This document shows, in pieces, positions 32,903-41,269 of a DNA stretch of 64,000 bases (the stretch's first letter is position 1; every line of letters begins with the position of its first letter). The position numbers and the translations under genes are program-made. The notes beneath the pieces are model-generated. The model had not been told where the DNA came from. It saw only the letters and a list, made by a program, of their open reading frames with translations, and made no database searches. This DNA comes from Aristaeella hokkaidonensis. Lineage in GTDB: Bacteria > Bacillota > Clostridia > Christensenellales > Aristaeellaceae. The stretch spans positions 1,984,001 through 2,048,000 of the forward strand of contig NZ_CP068393.1 in the NCBI RefSeq assembly GCF_018128945.1. Reading direction: 5' to 3'.

Positions 32903-32959
32903 ACCAGGGACGGTTCTGCCACTGTCCACTTACGTGGATAGTCAGAACCGTCCCCTGGT
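32903..32959. repeat. Long imperfect hairpin repeat
   Basis: ACCAGGGACGGTTCTG pairs with CAGAACCGTCCCCTGGT (one extra C), and inside ACTGTCCAC pairs with GTGGATAGT around TTAC. No coding potential; resembles the dispersed palindrome at 21096 in architecture. Confidence 0.68.
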
Positions 32960-33016
32960 GTCGCCTCCAATCGGAACACCTTATGTCTGCCCAACATAGA
33001 CAATCATTAAATCCTG

Positions 33017-33047
33017 AAAACAGCTTCCACCGGAAGCTGTTTTTTCC
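33017..33047. terminator. Intrinsic terminator/hairpin
   Basis: AAAACAGCTTCC-ACC-GGAAGCTGTTTT followed by TT; TTTTAAG/TTTTCAG heptads follow at 33053-33081. The 328-bp gap from 32802 to 33129 otherwise holds only the hairpins listed. Confidence 0.75.
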
Positions 33048-33129
33048 ACCATTTTTAAGTTTTCAGTTTTAAGTTTTCAGTATTCGTTATATAATATCCT
33101 TACCAATCCAACGATAGGAGGATATTTCC

Positions 33130-33522
33130 ATGAACGAAGTCTATGAATTTCTGAAAAAGTGCGGCACTTACTACCTGGCGACCGTGGAAGGCGACCAGCC
33201 CCGCGTTCGTCCTTTCGGCACCGTTGATATTTTCGAAGGCAAACTGTACATCCAGACCGGCAAAATCAAGCCCGTCTCCAAGCAGCTCCAGGCCAACCCC
33301 AAGGCTGAAATCTGCGCCTTTGCGGATGGCACCTGGGTCCGCGTTGCCGGCAAGCTGATCCGTGATGACCGGATCGAAGCGAAAAAGCACATGCTGGAGC
33401 AGTATCCTGCCCTGCAGGCCATGTACTCTGCTGAGGATGACAACACCGAAGTCCTGTACTTCGAGGGTGCCACCGCCACCTTCGCTTCCTTCGGCGGCGC
33501 TCCCAGGACCGTGACCTTCTGA
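33130..33522 (+). CDS. Pyridoxamine 5'-phosphate oxidase family protein (flavin split barrel)
   Basis: 130 aa. The N-terminal YEFLKKCGTYYLATVEGDQPRVRPFGTV and KPVSKQLQANPKAEICAFAD segments are typical of small FMN- or F420-binding split-barrel proteins. It is too short for true PdxH; role unknown, probably flavin-linked reduction or heme/flavin handling. Good AGGAGGATATTTCC before the ATG. Confidence 0.87.
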   Translation: MNEVYEFLKKCGTYYLATVEGDQPRVRPFGTVDIFEGKLYIQTGKIKPVSKQLQANPKAEICAFADGTWVRVAGKLIRDDRIEAKKHMLEQYPALQAMYSAEDDNTEVLYFEGATATFASFGGAPRTVTF

Positions 33523-33665
33523 TTTTCTCCCGCACCGTCTTTTTCATGACCGTGTAGCCCTGAAACCCTTATGCCACAACATCTGGCGGTTGACAGCGGC
33601 ACCATAGGATTTTACAATATAAGTTGAGTCTTAAATCATGAAAAAACGAATTGGAGACGGTGAAC

Positions 33666-34340
33666 ATGAAATCACTTCTGTTCCGTATGGGCCTTATCCT
33701 GGCCGTCCTGATGATCGCCGCGGTCATTCTGCCTGCCTCTGCCGATTCGGAGGATTATACCATACCCGATCCGGCAAGCATGAACTTCCCCTGGTGGGAG
33801 GTTTGTCCCCCGGTAGTCACGAAAACCCGCGTAGTGGTCCGCCAGGCTGAAACCATGATCGAATCCATGCCCGCGGAAGGCTGGTGCTATACCGCTATCA
33901 AGCAGGTCAACGTCCGTTCCCAGCCCAGCATTTATGCCACCCGGGTCATGCGGATCAAATCCGCCGGCACGGAATTCACCGTCACCGCCCGGGTCAAGAA
34001 CAGCTCCGGGGAAATCTGGTACGCTGTCCAGCTGGCCAACGGCACCCTGGGCTATATCCGTTCCGATCTGCTCAATACGGATCATGTGATCCTGCATGAG
34101 GATCCCTATTCCTATGAGGCAGAAGTGAACACCCATACCGCCGCGGCTTCCGAGTCGGCCTCCGATGTGATCAACATCATCAACCCGCCGGAAGCACCCG
34201 CTCCCACCCCGCAGGTCATCTACATCATGCAGCAGCCCGCGGCGCAGCCGACGCCCACGCCGATCCTGGTATATGTGACGCCCGAACCGGCTCCCGCCGC
34301 GCCGGAAATCACGCCCCAGGTCATCTACCTTAATCCGTAA
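33666..34340 (+). CDS. Secreted SH3-domain protein with Pro-rich tail
   Basis: 224 aa. Signal peptide (MKSLLFRMGLILAVLMIAAV, cleavage at SA/D). An SH3-type domain at about 75-135 begins GWCYTAIKQVNVRSQPSIYA, and the C-terminus is Pro/Thr/Val-rich (PTPTPILVYVTPEPAPAAP). Likely binds cell wall. ATG at 33666 with GGAGACGGTGA before it. Confidence 0.82.
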   Translation: MKSLLFRMGLILAVLMIAAVILPASADSEDYTIPDPASMNFPWWEVCPPVVTKTRVVVRQAETMIESMPAEGWCYTAIKQVNVRSQPSIYATRVMRIKSAGTEFTVTARVKNSSGEIWYAVQLANGTLGYIRSDLLNTDHVILHEDPYSYEAEVNTHTAAASESASDVINIINPPEAPAPTPQVIYIMQQPAAQPTPTPILVYVTPEPAPAAPEITPQVIYLNP

Positions 34341-34352
34341 CAGTAAAAAAAT

Positions 34353-34388
34353 AAACCGCACAGAGCCAACTGGCCCTGTGCGGTTTCT
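34353..34388. terminator. Bidirectional terminator between convergent genes
   Basis: AAACCGCACAG / CTGTGCGGTTT with inner GCCA-ACT-GGC; A-run on the left and TCTCTTT on the right serve both converging genes. Confidence 0.82.
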
Positions 34389-34398
34389 CTTTCTGTCC

Positions 34399-35484
34399 TT
34401 ATTTGAAGATCCTGGGCAGGAAGGAACGGATGCAGCGGCGCCACACCGTCCAGTCATGTCCGCCGGGGAAGGTTTCCCGGGTAATGTTCAGGGGCTTGTC
34501 CGCCAGGTAGGCGTCGTCCTTGTCAAAGGCTTCCCAGTAGGTATCTTCCGTACCCATGGCGCGGTAGAAAACCTTGAAGCTCTCGTTGAACTTGTCCGCC
34601 TCATGCAGCAGCTTCATGTGGGGCATTTCCTCGTCCGGATTCCACGGAGCCCGGAGGAAACCGCTGAACAGGCCTGCGTAGCCGAACAGATCCGGATTCG
34701 TCAGCGTGGTAACGCTGGTGTGGAAGCTGCCCATGCTCAGGCCGGCCATGGCCCGGTGCCACTTATCCGTCAGCACCTTATAGTTCTTTTCGATGTAGGG
34801 GATCAGGTCCTTCACCACGATATTCGGGAACAGGGCAAAATCCCGGGGCTGGCTTTCGTCCTTGGGCTTGGCCATGCCGTTGCCCATGACGATGATCATC
34901 TCTTCCATTTTGCCTTCCGCCAGCAGCCTGTCGGCGATCCGGCCGGCATGTCCCTGGTAGATCCAGCCGGTTTCGTTCTCGCCATAGCCGTGCTGCAGGT
35001 ACAGTACCGGATAGGCTTTCGCGGGATCATAGGCCGGCGGCGTCCACACCAGGCAGATCTCTGTCTTGCCGGTCACTGTGGAGTAGAAGTAGCGCCGGGT
35101 CACCGCGCCGTGTTCCACGCCTTCCAGGTCGTCCCAGCCTTCCATATCGGCCACAGGTACGTCCACAAAGTTCATCGGCCGGCAGCAGCCGTATCCGATA
35201 GGCATATAGGGGCACAGCACATCCGCGCCGTCCACTTTCAGGAAGAAATACAGGAAACCGGTTCCCATATCAAAGGTTCCTTCCCATGCCCCGTCTTCCA
35301 CCTTGGAAAGCGGGAAAATGGTTCCGAACCGGTCGATCACAACCTCTTTCGCGTCCTTGGCAATAATCCTGAAGTGCACCTTTCCGTCCGGCAGGACCTC
35401 CGCGCCCTGGATGCCGTCCCGGCTGGGTTCACCGAAATACGGATCGAATGAAACCGTTACGTCCAACGGCCATTTCTGTTCCAT
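34399..35484 (-). CDS. CE1-type esterase (feruloyl/acetyl-xylan esterase-like)
   Basis: 361 aa. The N-terminal part (about 10-125) is an immunoglobulin/CBM48-like domain (VSFDPYFGEPSRDGIQ), and the C-terminal esterase D-like hydrolase has LYLQHGYGENETGW, nucleophile AGLSMGSFHT (Ser250) and FPGGHDWTVWRRC (catalytic His). No signal peptide, so it would act on imported acylated oligosaccharides. ATG 35484 has AAGGAGGGAATTTCT upstream. Confidence 0.88.
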   Translation of the reverse strand: MEQKWPLDVTVSFDPYFGEPSRDGIQGAEVLPDGKVHFRIIAKDAKEVVIDRFGTIFPLSKVEDGAWEGTFDMGTGFLYFFLKVDGADVLCPYMPIGYGCCRPMNFVDVPVADMEGWDDLEGVEHGAVTRRYFYSTVTGKTEICLVWTPPAYDPAKAYPVLYLQHGYGENETGWIYQGHAGRIADRLLAEGKMEEMIIVMGNGMAKPKDESQPRDFALFPNIVVKDLIPYIEKNYKVLTDKWHRAMAGLSMGSFHTSVTTLTNPDLFGYAGLFSGFLRAPWNPDEEMPHMKLLHEADKFNESFKVFYRAMGTEDTYWEAFDKDDAYLADKPLNITRETFPGGHDWTVWRRCIRSFLPRIFK

Positions 35485-35603
35485 AGAAATTCCCTCCTTA
35501 TGCTGTTGAGCTTTCGCTATGCCGTCCAAATATGTACGGACAACTTGTTGCCTCTACTATATTCCAAATAACCCCTTCTTGTCAACGCAGGAAGCATTTG
35601 CAT

Positions 35604-35788
35604 TGAATTCATAATTCACAATTCATAATTCATAATTATATATAGTGTAACCCATATATGAGGTCTGAAAAGCTCGGAATTGAACAACTGCTCATAATGA
35701 ACAATAAAATGCAGATGGGTTCAGATAATCTATGGTAAAAAAGACATAAAGCCGGACAGTGGCTGAACAAATTATAATTATGAATTGT
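35604..35788. repeat. AT-rich heptad arrays in inverted orientation
   Basis: AATTCATAATTCACAATTCA-type heptads (35604-35640) and ATAATTATGAATTG (35775-35788) are partly inverted copies flanking about 130 bp of noncoding DNA. Resembles the element at 15975-16126. Confidence 0.5.
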
Positions 35789-35793
35789 TGAGC

Positions 35794-35870
35794 AGCTGTC
35801 CAAATCTTTGATTTGGGTAACAGCTGCCATGCTACAGCTGTCAAAGGCGTGAAACGGCTTTGGTAACAGC
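35794..35870 (+). other. Tandem pair of hairpins with conserved GTA bulge
   Basis: Unit 1 (35794-35825): AGCTGT, inner stem CCAAATC-TTT-GATTTGG, then GTA, then ACAGCT. Unit 2 (35836-35870): AGCTGT, inner stem CAAAG...CTTTG, then GTA, then ACAGC. The inner stems differ but the outer stem and GTA bulge are the same. ACAGCTG of unit 1 can also pair with CAGCTGT of unit 2. Confidence 0.55.
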
Positions 35871-35927
35871 GATCGCAGAATTAGATTATTTGTTCGGGAA
35901 CAAAATAATCTCTTCTCCCGTTTTTTT

Positions 35928-35936
35928 GGTATAATC
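35928..35936 (+). promoter_or_regulatory. Extended -10 promoter of the SH3 protein gene
   Basis: TGGTATAAT (extended -10) about 74 bp before the start codon; no good -35. The 525-bp gap from 35485 to 36009 also holds the AT-rich repeats and tandem hairpins listed. Confidence 0.5.
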
Positions 35937-36009
35937 GGTATATCCCGAAGGATACAAATCCTGCCGGATATAAAATGATAACCGTTCCGCATGAAGGAGG
36001 GTCATTCTT

Positions 36010-36678
36010 ATGAACAGAAAGCTGCTGTCTCTTGTGCTTGCGCTGACACTGATACTTGGACTTGCCGCAGCCTTTGCCGAATCTGTCGGCAGCTATACCT
36101 ATCTCGATCAATCCGTTATGACCATGTATGTTTATACTGACAACGGAAAAGGGCTCAATGTCCGGAGTACGCCTTATGTCGGCGATAACATCATCGGCCT
36201 GGCTCCCTATGGATCCAAGCTGAGCGTCATCCGTTTCCTGGATAACGGCTGGGCCTGTATCAAGTGGGACAGGATCGGTGAAGCCTATGTCCAGAGCCGT
36301 TTCCTGCAGTGGTATGAACCGGCGCCTTTGTCTCCCATTACGCCCACTCCCAGGCCCACGGCCGTTCCTACCATTCAGCCTACTGCGGCACCGTATATAC
36401 CTACACCTGTATACACGGATCCCCTGGCTGATCTGAACAGGGAATTCCGTACAGCCCGTCTCGTCACTCCCTTTGTGGTTCAGGTTCGTCCTTCCCGTGC
36501 CAGCGGCTGGGTCAACATGCGCTGGGCGCCCAGCAAGGATGCTGAAGTGCTTTCGACCTACCGTTCCGGCGCTCAGCTGACGGTCATTGCCGAAACCCAG
36601 AGCTGGTACCAGGTTGCGGATCCCAGCACCGAAGCCACCGGCTTTATGATGAAGAACTATGTGGTCCGTCAGTACTGA
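36010..36678 (+). CDS. Secreted protein with two SH3 domains
   Basis: 222 aa. Signal peptide MNRKLLSLVLALTLILGLAA (cleavage FAE). SH3 domains at about 37-100 (KGLNVRSTPYVGDNIIGLAP) and 150-220 (FVVQVRPSRASGWVNMRWAP) are joined by a Pro/Thr linker. Probably cell-wall associated. GAAGGAGGGTCATTCTT precedes the ATG. Confidence 0.87.
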   Translation: MNRKLLSLVLALTLILGLAAAFAESVGSYTYLDQSVMTMYVYTDNGKGLNVRSTPYVGDNIIGLAPYGSKLSVIRFLDNGWACIKWDRIGEAYVQSRFLQWYEPAPLSPITPTPRPTAVPTIQPTAAPYIPTPVYTDPLADLNREFRTARLVTPFVVQVRPSRASGWVNMRWAPSKDAEVLSTYRSGAQLTVIAETQSWYQVADPSTEATGFMMKNYVVRQY

Positions 36679-36709
36679 CCGGATCCCGGAAAAAGGAGGT
36701 ATTACCCGT

Positions 36710-37255
36710 ATGAAAAAGATGATTTCCCTTCTGCTGTGTGCAGTTCTGCTGCTCACCTGTGTTTCCGCCTTTGCGGAAGAGAAAACCTCGATTGAATTCC
36801 AGAATCGTATGCAGTTCAGCGGTGTACTGCCCGATGGCTACAAGTGTTCCATCCTTTCCCAGAGTGAACTGACCCTGGAATGTGCCGTAGCCAGCGACGA
36901 TCCTGCCGCACCCCGCCTGAATATTTATGTTTCCTTCAATGAAAGCTATGCAACCATCAATCAGCTGTCCGACCTGGACGCGGATAGCCTGGAACGCCTG
37001 AAGATGGGCTTCAGCGAGGAAAACACCGTCACCTTTGATACATTCAAAACCGATTCCGGTGTGGACCTGCTGCTGGTTCAGGAAACCGGTGATGATCCGG
37101 ACTTCCTGGACTTCTACACCATCTGCCAGGGCCATGAAATCGAACTGACCCTGACTGCCGGCGACGAAGCTCCAGGCCTGGCCCTGACTGAAGAACAAAT
37201 CAGCAACTGCCTGAACCTCATGCGCACCCTGGACATCCTCCCGGTACGCGGCTGA
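36710..37255 (+). CDS. Small secreted protein, unknown function
   Basis: 181 aa with signal peptide (MKKMISLLLCAVLLLTCVSA, cleavage AFA/E). The mature part is acidic and has no recognised motif; it ends with ALTEEQISNCLNLMRTLDIL. Starts 31 bp after the SH3 gene with AAAGGAGG, so the two are cotranscribed. Confidence 0.75.
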   Translation: MKKMISLLLCAVLLLTCVSAFAEEKTSIEFQNRMQFSGVLPDGYKCSILSQSELTLECAVASDDPAAPRLNIYVSFNESYATINQLSDLDADSLERLKMGFSEENTVTFDTFKTDSGVDLLLVQETGDDPDFLDFYTICQGHEIELTLTAGDEAPGLALTEEQISNCLNLMRTLDILPVRG

Positions 37256-37270
37256 TCCCAGACATACATC

Positions 37271-37304
37271 AACGCCCGGATCCATCACGGATCCGGGCGT
37301 TTTC
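37271..37304 (+). terminator. Terminator after the secreted-protein pair
   Basis: ACGCCCGGATCC-ATCAC-GGATCCGGGCGT followed by TTT. Confidence 0.9.
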
Positions 37305-37396
37305 GTTAATCCATACAAAGGGCGACGCGGCGGGGGTGTGACAGAAGAGACAGCCCCGCCGTCAACATTTAATTCTTAATTCTTAATTCTGAATTC

Positions 37397-38401
37397 TTAA
37401 TTTTCAATGTTATCGCTTACGGCGATGACGTTGTTCCTCCGCCATTCTCCCGGCGTAAAGCCGGTGATCCTGCGGAAGCAGGCCGCAAACTTGCTCGCGT
37501 TGCTGTAGCCGCACTGGCCTGCGATCTCCGTCACGCTCAGCCGGTCCTGCAGCAGCAGGTTTTTCGCTTCCTGCATCCTTACCTGGGTACGGTACTCGTA
37601 GATGCTCATGCCGTACATCTGCCGGAATACCTGCTGCAGGGTAGTGCGGTTCAGTTTGATTTTTTTCGCCAGCGTCTCCACGGACAGCTCGGAACCCAGG
37701 TCACAGCCCAGCAGCTTCCGGGCTTCATGCACCTTATGCGCGGTGTCGCCGCTGAAGTACCGGTGGCTGGTTTTCCGCCCGTCCCTTACGTCCAGCAGGG
37801 CAATCACCGCCTGCAGGGTCAGCAGCTTTCGGTGGTAATCCGCGTACTCCTCCGGGATCTGCTGGAGACCAGTAAAGATGTTCTCCAGCATCTCGTTGGC
37901 CGGAAAACGGATGCAGGACTCCGCATCCAGCACGTCCGCGAACATCTGCTTCCGGTCAAACTCCCGGGTACCGAAGAAGCGGTTCAGCGTCTCCTCCAGG
38001 TCATCCAGGAATACCACAATGCTGATGCACCGCATGCCTCCCCTGCCCACGCGGCATTCCCGCGTGCCCACCCGGTTGTTGAAAAGCAGCACGTCTCCCT
38101 TGTCGGCACTGGCACAATGCCTGTTTTCCATTTCAAAATCGGCGTGGCCTTCCACCATGTACATCAGTTCCAGATACCGTACAAACTGCTTCTGCTCCTG
38201 GTACATCGGCGTATAGGATTCAATCTCCGAGTAGATCAGCTGCACGCCCTTCGCCACATTATGGCGGCGCATAATGCCCTCCCCCGTATCGTTTTTCAAA
38301 CGATAGGTGATCTCGGAATCCTTCCGACCGATCATAGACATGTACCGGTCAAACAGTTGGTCAGCATCCGGCGGAGTCTCCGCCCATTTTTCCTTTTCCA
38401 T
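37397..38401 (-). CDS. AraC family transcriptional regulator
   Basis: 334 aa. The C-terminal double HTH (about 232-325) shows LSVETLAKKIKLNRTTLQQV and LSVTEIAGQCGYSNASKFAA with CFRRITGFTPGEWRR. The N-terminal ligand domain (about 50-220) resembles those of YbtA/PchR-type AraC regulators that sense siderophores; by eye only. The ATG overlaps the MATE stop by one base (TGATG), so both are cotranscribed and translationally coupled. Twenty-bp-phased direct repeats next to the -35 of this operon are its likely target. Confidence 0.9.
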   Translation of the reverse strand: MEKEKWAETPPDADQLFDRYMSMIGRKDSEITYRLKNDTGEGIMRRHNVAKGVQLIYSEIESYTPMYQEQKQFVRYLELMYMVEGHADFEMENRHCASADKGDVLLFNNRVGTRECRVGRGGMRCISIVVFLDDLEETLNRFFGTREFDRKQMFADVLDAESCIRFPANEMLENIFTGLQQIPEEYADYHRKLLTLQAVIALLDVRDGRKTSHRYFSGDTAHKVHEARKLLGCDLGSELSVETLAKKIKLNRTTLQQVFRQMYGMSIYEYRTQVRMQEAKNLLLQDRLSVTEIAGQCGYSNASKFAACFRRITGFTPGEWRRNNVIAVSDNIEN

Positions 38402-39771
38402 CAGGCTAATAATCTTTCTTCCTTTCGAATCGTTCTGAAGGCCTTGATCAGCAGGATAATACCGATCAGCAGCACAACAAGGTCAGTAAACATCTGCGCG
38501 TAGAATACGCCCTGCACAGGAACCGCGAACACGGTAGGCAGCAACACCACCAGGGGCAGGAACAGCAGCACCTGCCGCAGCAGCGCCATGGCGGAAGCCG
38601 CGGACGCCTTGCCGATGGCCTGGAAGAAGGTAATCGCCAGGATCAGCACACCATAGCAGATATAGGTGGAGAACAACACCCGCAGCATCGGGGCACCCTG
38701 GGCACAGATTTCCGCATCCGTAATGAACATACTCAGCATGCCCTGCGGTGCCAGCATAATCGGGAGATAGAACACCAGGGCAAGCACCGTGGCGGCAATC
38801 ATAAAGACCTTCGTGAAGGACCGCACCCGGTCATACTGTTTGGCGCCGTAGTTGGTGCCGATGGCCGGCTGGAAGCCCTGGCTGATGCCCCACAGCGGGA
38901 TAAACGCGAAGGACTGCAGGCTCAGGCACGCGCCCAGGATGGTCTGCCAGCTGCCGCCGCCCCATCTTTCCACGGTATTGTACATAATGGTCTGCTGGAC
39001 CATGGTCATTACCTGCATCAGCATGGCAGAAACACCCACGCCCAGCACCGGGCCCACCAGGTTTCCATGGATCTTAATCTTGTGGATTCGTACGTTATCG
39101 CTCTTTTTCCGGAAGTACCAGAGGGTAAACACAGCCTGCAGCACCTGCGCAATCACGGTAGCCCATGCAGCGCCCAGGATGCCGTTTTCCTTGCCGATCA
39201 GGGAAATGAGCAGCGGATCCAGCGCGATGTTCAGCAGCGCGCCCGCGGCCATAATGCCCATTGCGATCTTCAGCTTACCCTCGCCGCGCATCACCATATT
39301 GGCGGACTGAGCAAAGTTCACAAACAGGGAGCCGATGTAGACAACCTTCAGGTATTTTTCCGCCTGGGTCAGGATTTCGCCCTTTGCGCCGGAGAGGGAA
39401 AGCAGTCCGGTTGTAAAGATTTCACCCACCGCGGTAATTATCACGGACAGCAGTACGATCAGTGCGATCAGGTTGCCCATGATCTGGTTCACCGTTCCCT
39501 GGTCTTTCCGACCCACAGCCCGGGACAGGACCGAAGCCGATCCGGTACCGATCAGCGTAGCCACACCGCTGTTCAGCAGGGTGAAGGGATAGGAAACCTT
39601 GACCGCCGTCATGGCCTCCGGGCCTACCATCCGGCCCACAAAAACCGCGTCCATGAAGTTGTACAAGCCGATGACCACCATGCCCAGGATCGCCGGGACA
39701 CTCAGCGACAGCATGGTTCTGAAGACGTTCCCGTTCAGCAGGTTCGACCTTGTGTCCTGTTTACCGTTCAT
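38401..39771 (-). CDS. MATE family efflux transporter
   Basis: 456 aa, twelve hydrophobic segments in two halves. N-terminal LLNGNVFRTMLSLSVPAILG and VGLYNFMDAVFVGRMVGPEA are the family pattern, and the second half has FQPAIGTNYGAKQYDRVRSF. Exports organic cations or metabolites in exchange for Na+/H+. First in an operon with AraC; its promoter carries a TTAG-N6-CTAA palindrome. Confidence 0.93.
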   Translation of the reverse strand: MNGKQDTRSNLLNGNVFRTMLSLSVPAILGMVVIGLYNFMDAVFVGRMVGPEAMTAVKVSYPFTLLNSGVATLIGTGSASVLSRAVGRKDQGTVNQIMGNLIALIVLLSVIITAVGEIFTTGLLSLSGAKGEILTQAEKYLKVVYIGSLFVNFAQSANMVMRGEGKLKIAMGIMAAGALLNIALDPLLISLIGKENGILGAAWATVIAQVLQAVFTLWYFRKKSDNVRIHKIKIHGNLVGPVLGVGVSAMLMQVMTMVQQTIMYNTVERWGGGSWQTILGACLSLQSFAFIPLWGISQGFQPAIGTNYGAKQYDRVRSFTKVFMIAATVLALVFYLPIMLAPQGMLSMFITDAEICAQGAPMLRVLFSTYICYGVLILAITFFQAIGKASAASAMALLRQVLLFLPLVVLLPTVFAVPVQGVFYAQMFTDLVVLLIGIILLIKAFRTIRKEERLLA

Positions 39772-39796
39772 ACTCTGATACTTCCTTTCGTTCTCT

Positions 39797-39885
39797 GTTA
39801 GCTTTTGCTAACTGACGGAAGTATAAAAAAGGAGCGGCAACCCGTCCACTCCATTCTGCAATGGATGCTCCGTTCTGCAATCCGA
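39797..39885 (-). promoter_or_regulatory. MATE-AraC promoter with palindromic operator and AraC-type direct repeats
   Basis: Minus-strand -35 TGGACG (39843-39848), 17-bp spacer, -10 TATACT (39820-39825). GTTAGCTTTTGCTAAC (39797-39812) overlies the transcription start. Direct repeats CTCCATTCTGCAATGGA (39849-39865) and CTCCGTTCTGCAATCCG (39869-39885) abut the -35 with 20-bp phasing, as expected for AraC activators. Confidence 0.68.
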
Positions 39886-40006
39886 AAATGACTGCCCGGC
39901 CCCGCGGACACTTTTCAGGGCCTTTCCGGAACACAAATGATTATATACCATATGCTGCTCCGTTACAAGGAGCCCGGATCGCCGCGTTTTTGATCAATAG
40001 CAGGAA

Positions 40007-40057
40007 TTGACACCCGGATCTGCGGACGATATCATCTTGCTGTTAGTTAATTCTAAC
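40007..40057 (+). promoter_or_regulatory. Promoter of FMN-binding lipoprotein with TTAG-N6-CTAA operator
   Basis: TTGACA (40007-40012), 17-bp spacer, TATCAT (40030-40035). GTTAGTTAATTCTAAC (40042-40057) begins 7 bp after the -10, covering the start site. Confidence 0.7.
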
Positions 40058-40085
40058 CTTATTATATATAAGGAGGACCCTTTTG

Positions 40086-41189
40086 ATGAAAATGCTCCGT
40101 TCCCTTCTCGCCCTGATGCTGGTGCTGTCCCTGGCCGCCTGCGCCGGCTGCGCCCTGGCCGGCAAAACGCTCGAGGGCGATGCCAACGTGGATCAACGCT
40201 GCTACCCTTCCACCACACCCTTTATCCATCCGCCCTTCTACAACGTGAAGCTTTCCGTGGAAGTTGATGACAACGGCGTCATCACCTCCGTGAAGGACAA
40301 CGGCACCGGCGCCGCCGGCTCCGTGCAGAAAGGCAATGAGGAATTCTGGGAAAAGAAGAACAAGCCCTATTTTGACGCCGCCGTCAACGGTGGCTTGCTG
40401 GACAAGTTTGTCGGCAAAACCGTCGATGAAGTCAAAGCCATGGACATGACCGCGGGAATGGATGCCGTTTCCGGCGCCACCATGGTCAGCGCCGCCGCGC
40501 AGGAAGCCGTGATCAACGCCTTTGAAGGTAAAGCCGGCAAAACCTTCCTGGCTGTGGAAGGCTCCGCCCTCCCCTTTGAAAAGCTCGATGGAAATACCGT
40601 CACCCTTTCCAATGCCCTGCCGGAGGATTTTGACCTCCAGGTTCTGGATATCCGCTGGGGCGTCCGCAATGAGGAAATCGTTCCCGCCGACAGCTACACC
40701 GTGGAAATCGCCGACGGCAAGGTCAGTATCACCTTCAGTGATATCGCTGCCCTGAAGGCCGGCTATTACTATGTGAACGTGGTGGACGCCACCGCGAAGT
40801 ACCGTTCTCCCTCCTTTGAAGGCGGTCCCGCCGCTGCCCAGGCGCCTTACTTCATCATCGACAGCGGCCTTTCTGCTGATGATATCTCCTTTGACGGTAA
40901 AGCAGTCACCCTTGCTTCCGGTTCCATGGCCGATTTCCTGCAGAACATCCAGCATGTACAGATCCTGGCCGAAGGCGCCGAAAAGGCTGCCGAGCAGGAA
41001 ATCGTGGGCCACCACGGTACCGTCGGTAACTTCATCGCCCTGGATGAAAACGGCGTCCTGAACGCGGACGGCGTCGTCAAGGCCCGCAACGGAGATGAAA
41101 GCCCCCTCTTCGAAGCCGGCACACAGTACACCGTGACCGTTGCCGCCTTCGGTTATCCGGAACTGGTTTTCCCCTACACCAAGCCCTGA
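40086..41189 (+). CDS. FMN-binding domain lipoprotein
   Basis: 367 aa. N-terminal lipobox LSLAAC (Cys19). The FMN_bind domain (about 45-140) contains GMDAVSGATMVSAA, whose Thr132 in the SGAT motif is the covalent flavin attachment site in NqrC/RnfG-type domains. The C-terminal 200 residues form two beta-rich repeats ending YTVTVAAFGYPELVFPY, similar in style to hemoglobin-interacting (DUF1533-type) domains; this is uncertain. An extracytoplasmic flavoprotein, possibly a ferric or metallophore reductase given its operator and neighbours. Confidence 0.85.
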   Translation: MKMLRSLLALMLVLSLAACAGCALAGKTLEGDANVDQRCYPSTTPFIHPPFYNVKLSVEVDDNGVITSVKDNGTGAAGSVQKGNEEFWEKKNKPYFDAAVNGGLLDKFVGKTVDEVKAMDMTAGMDAVSGATMVSAAAQEAVINAFEGKAGKTFLAVEGSALPFEKLDGNTVTLSNALPEDFDLQVLDIRWGVRNEEIVPADSYTVEIADGKVSITFSDIAALKAGYYYVNVVDATAKYRSPSFEGGPAAAQAPYFIIDSGLSADDISFDGKAVTLASGSMADFLQNIQHVQILAEGAEKAAEQEIVGHHGTVGNFIALDENGVLNADGVVKARNGDESPLFEAGTQYTVTVAAFGYPELVFPYTKP

Positions 41190-41206
41190 TTCATTCTGAA
41201 CAAGCA

Positions 41207-41244
41207 GGAAGCCGCCGATCACCTCGGCGGCTTCCTTTGTTTTT
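41207..41244 (+). terminator. Terminator after the FMN-binding lipoprotein
   Basis: GGAAGCCGCCG-ATCACCT-CGGCGGCTTCC then TTTGTTTTT. Confidence 0.9.
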
Positions 41245-41269
41245 GCCGGCAGCACCGTTCCTTCGCGGA

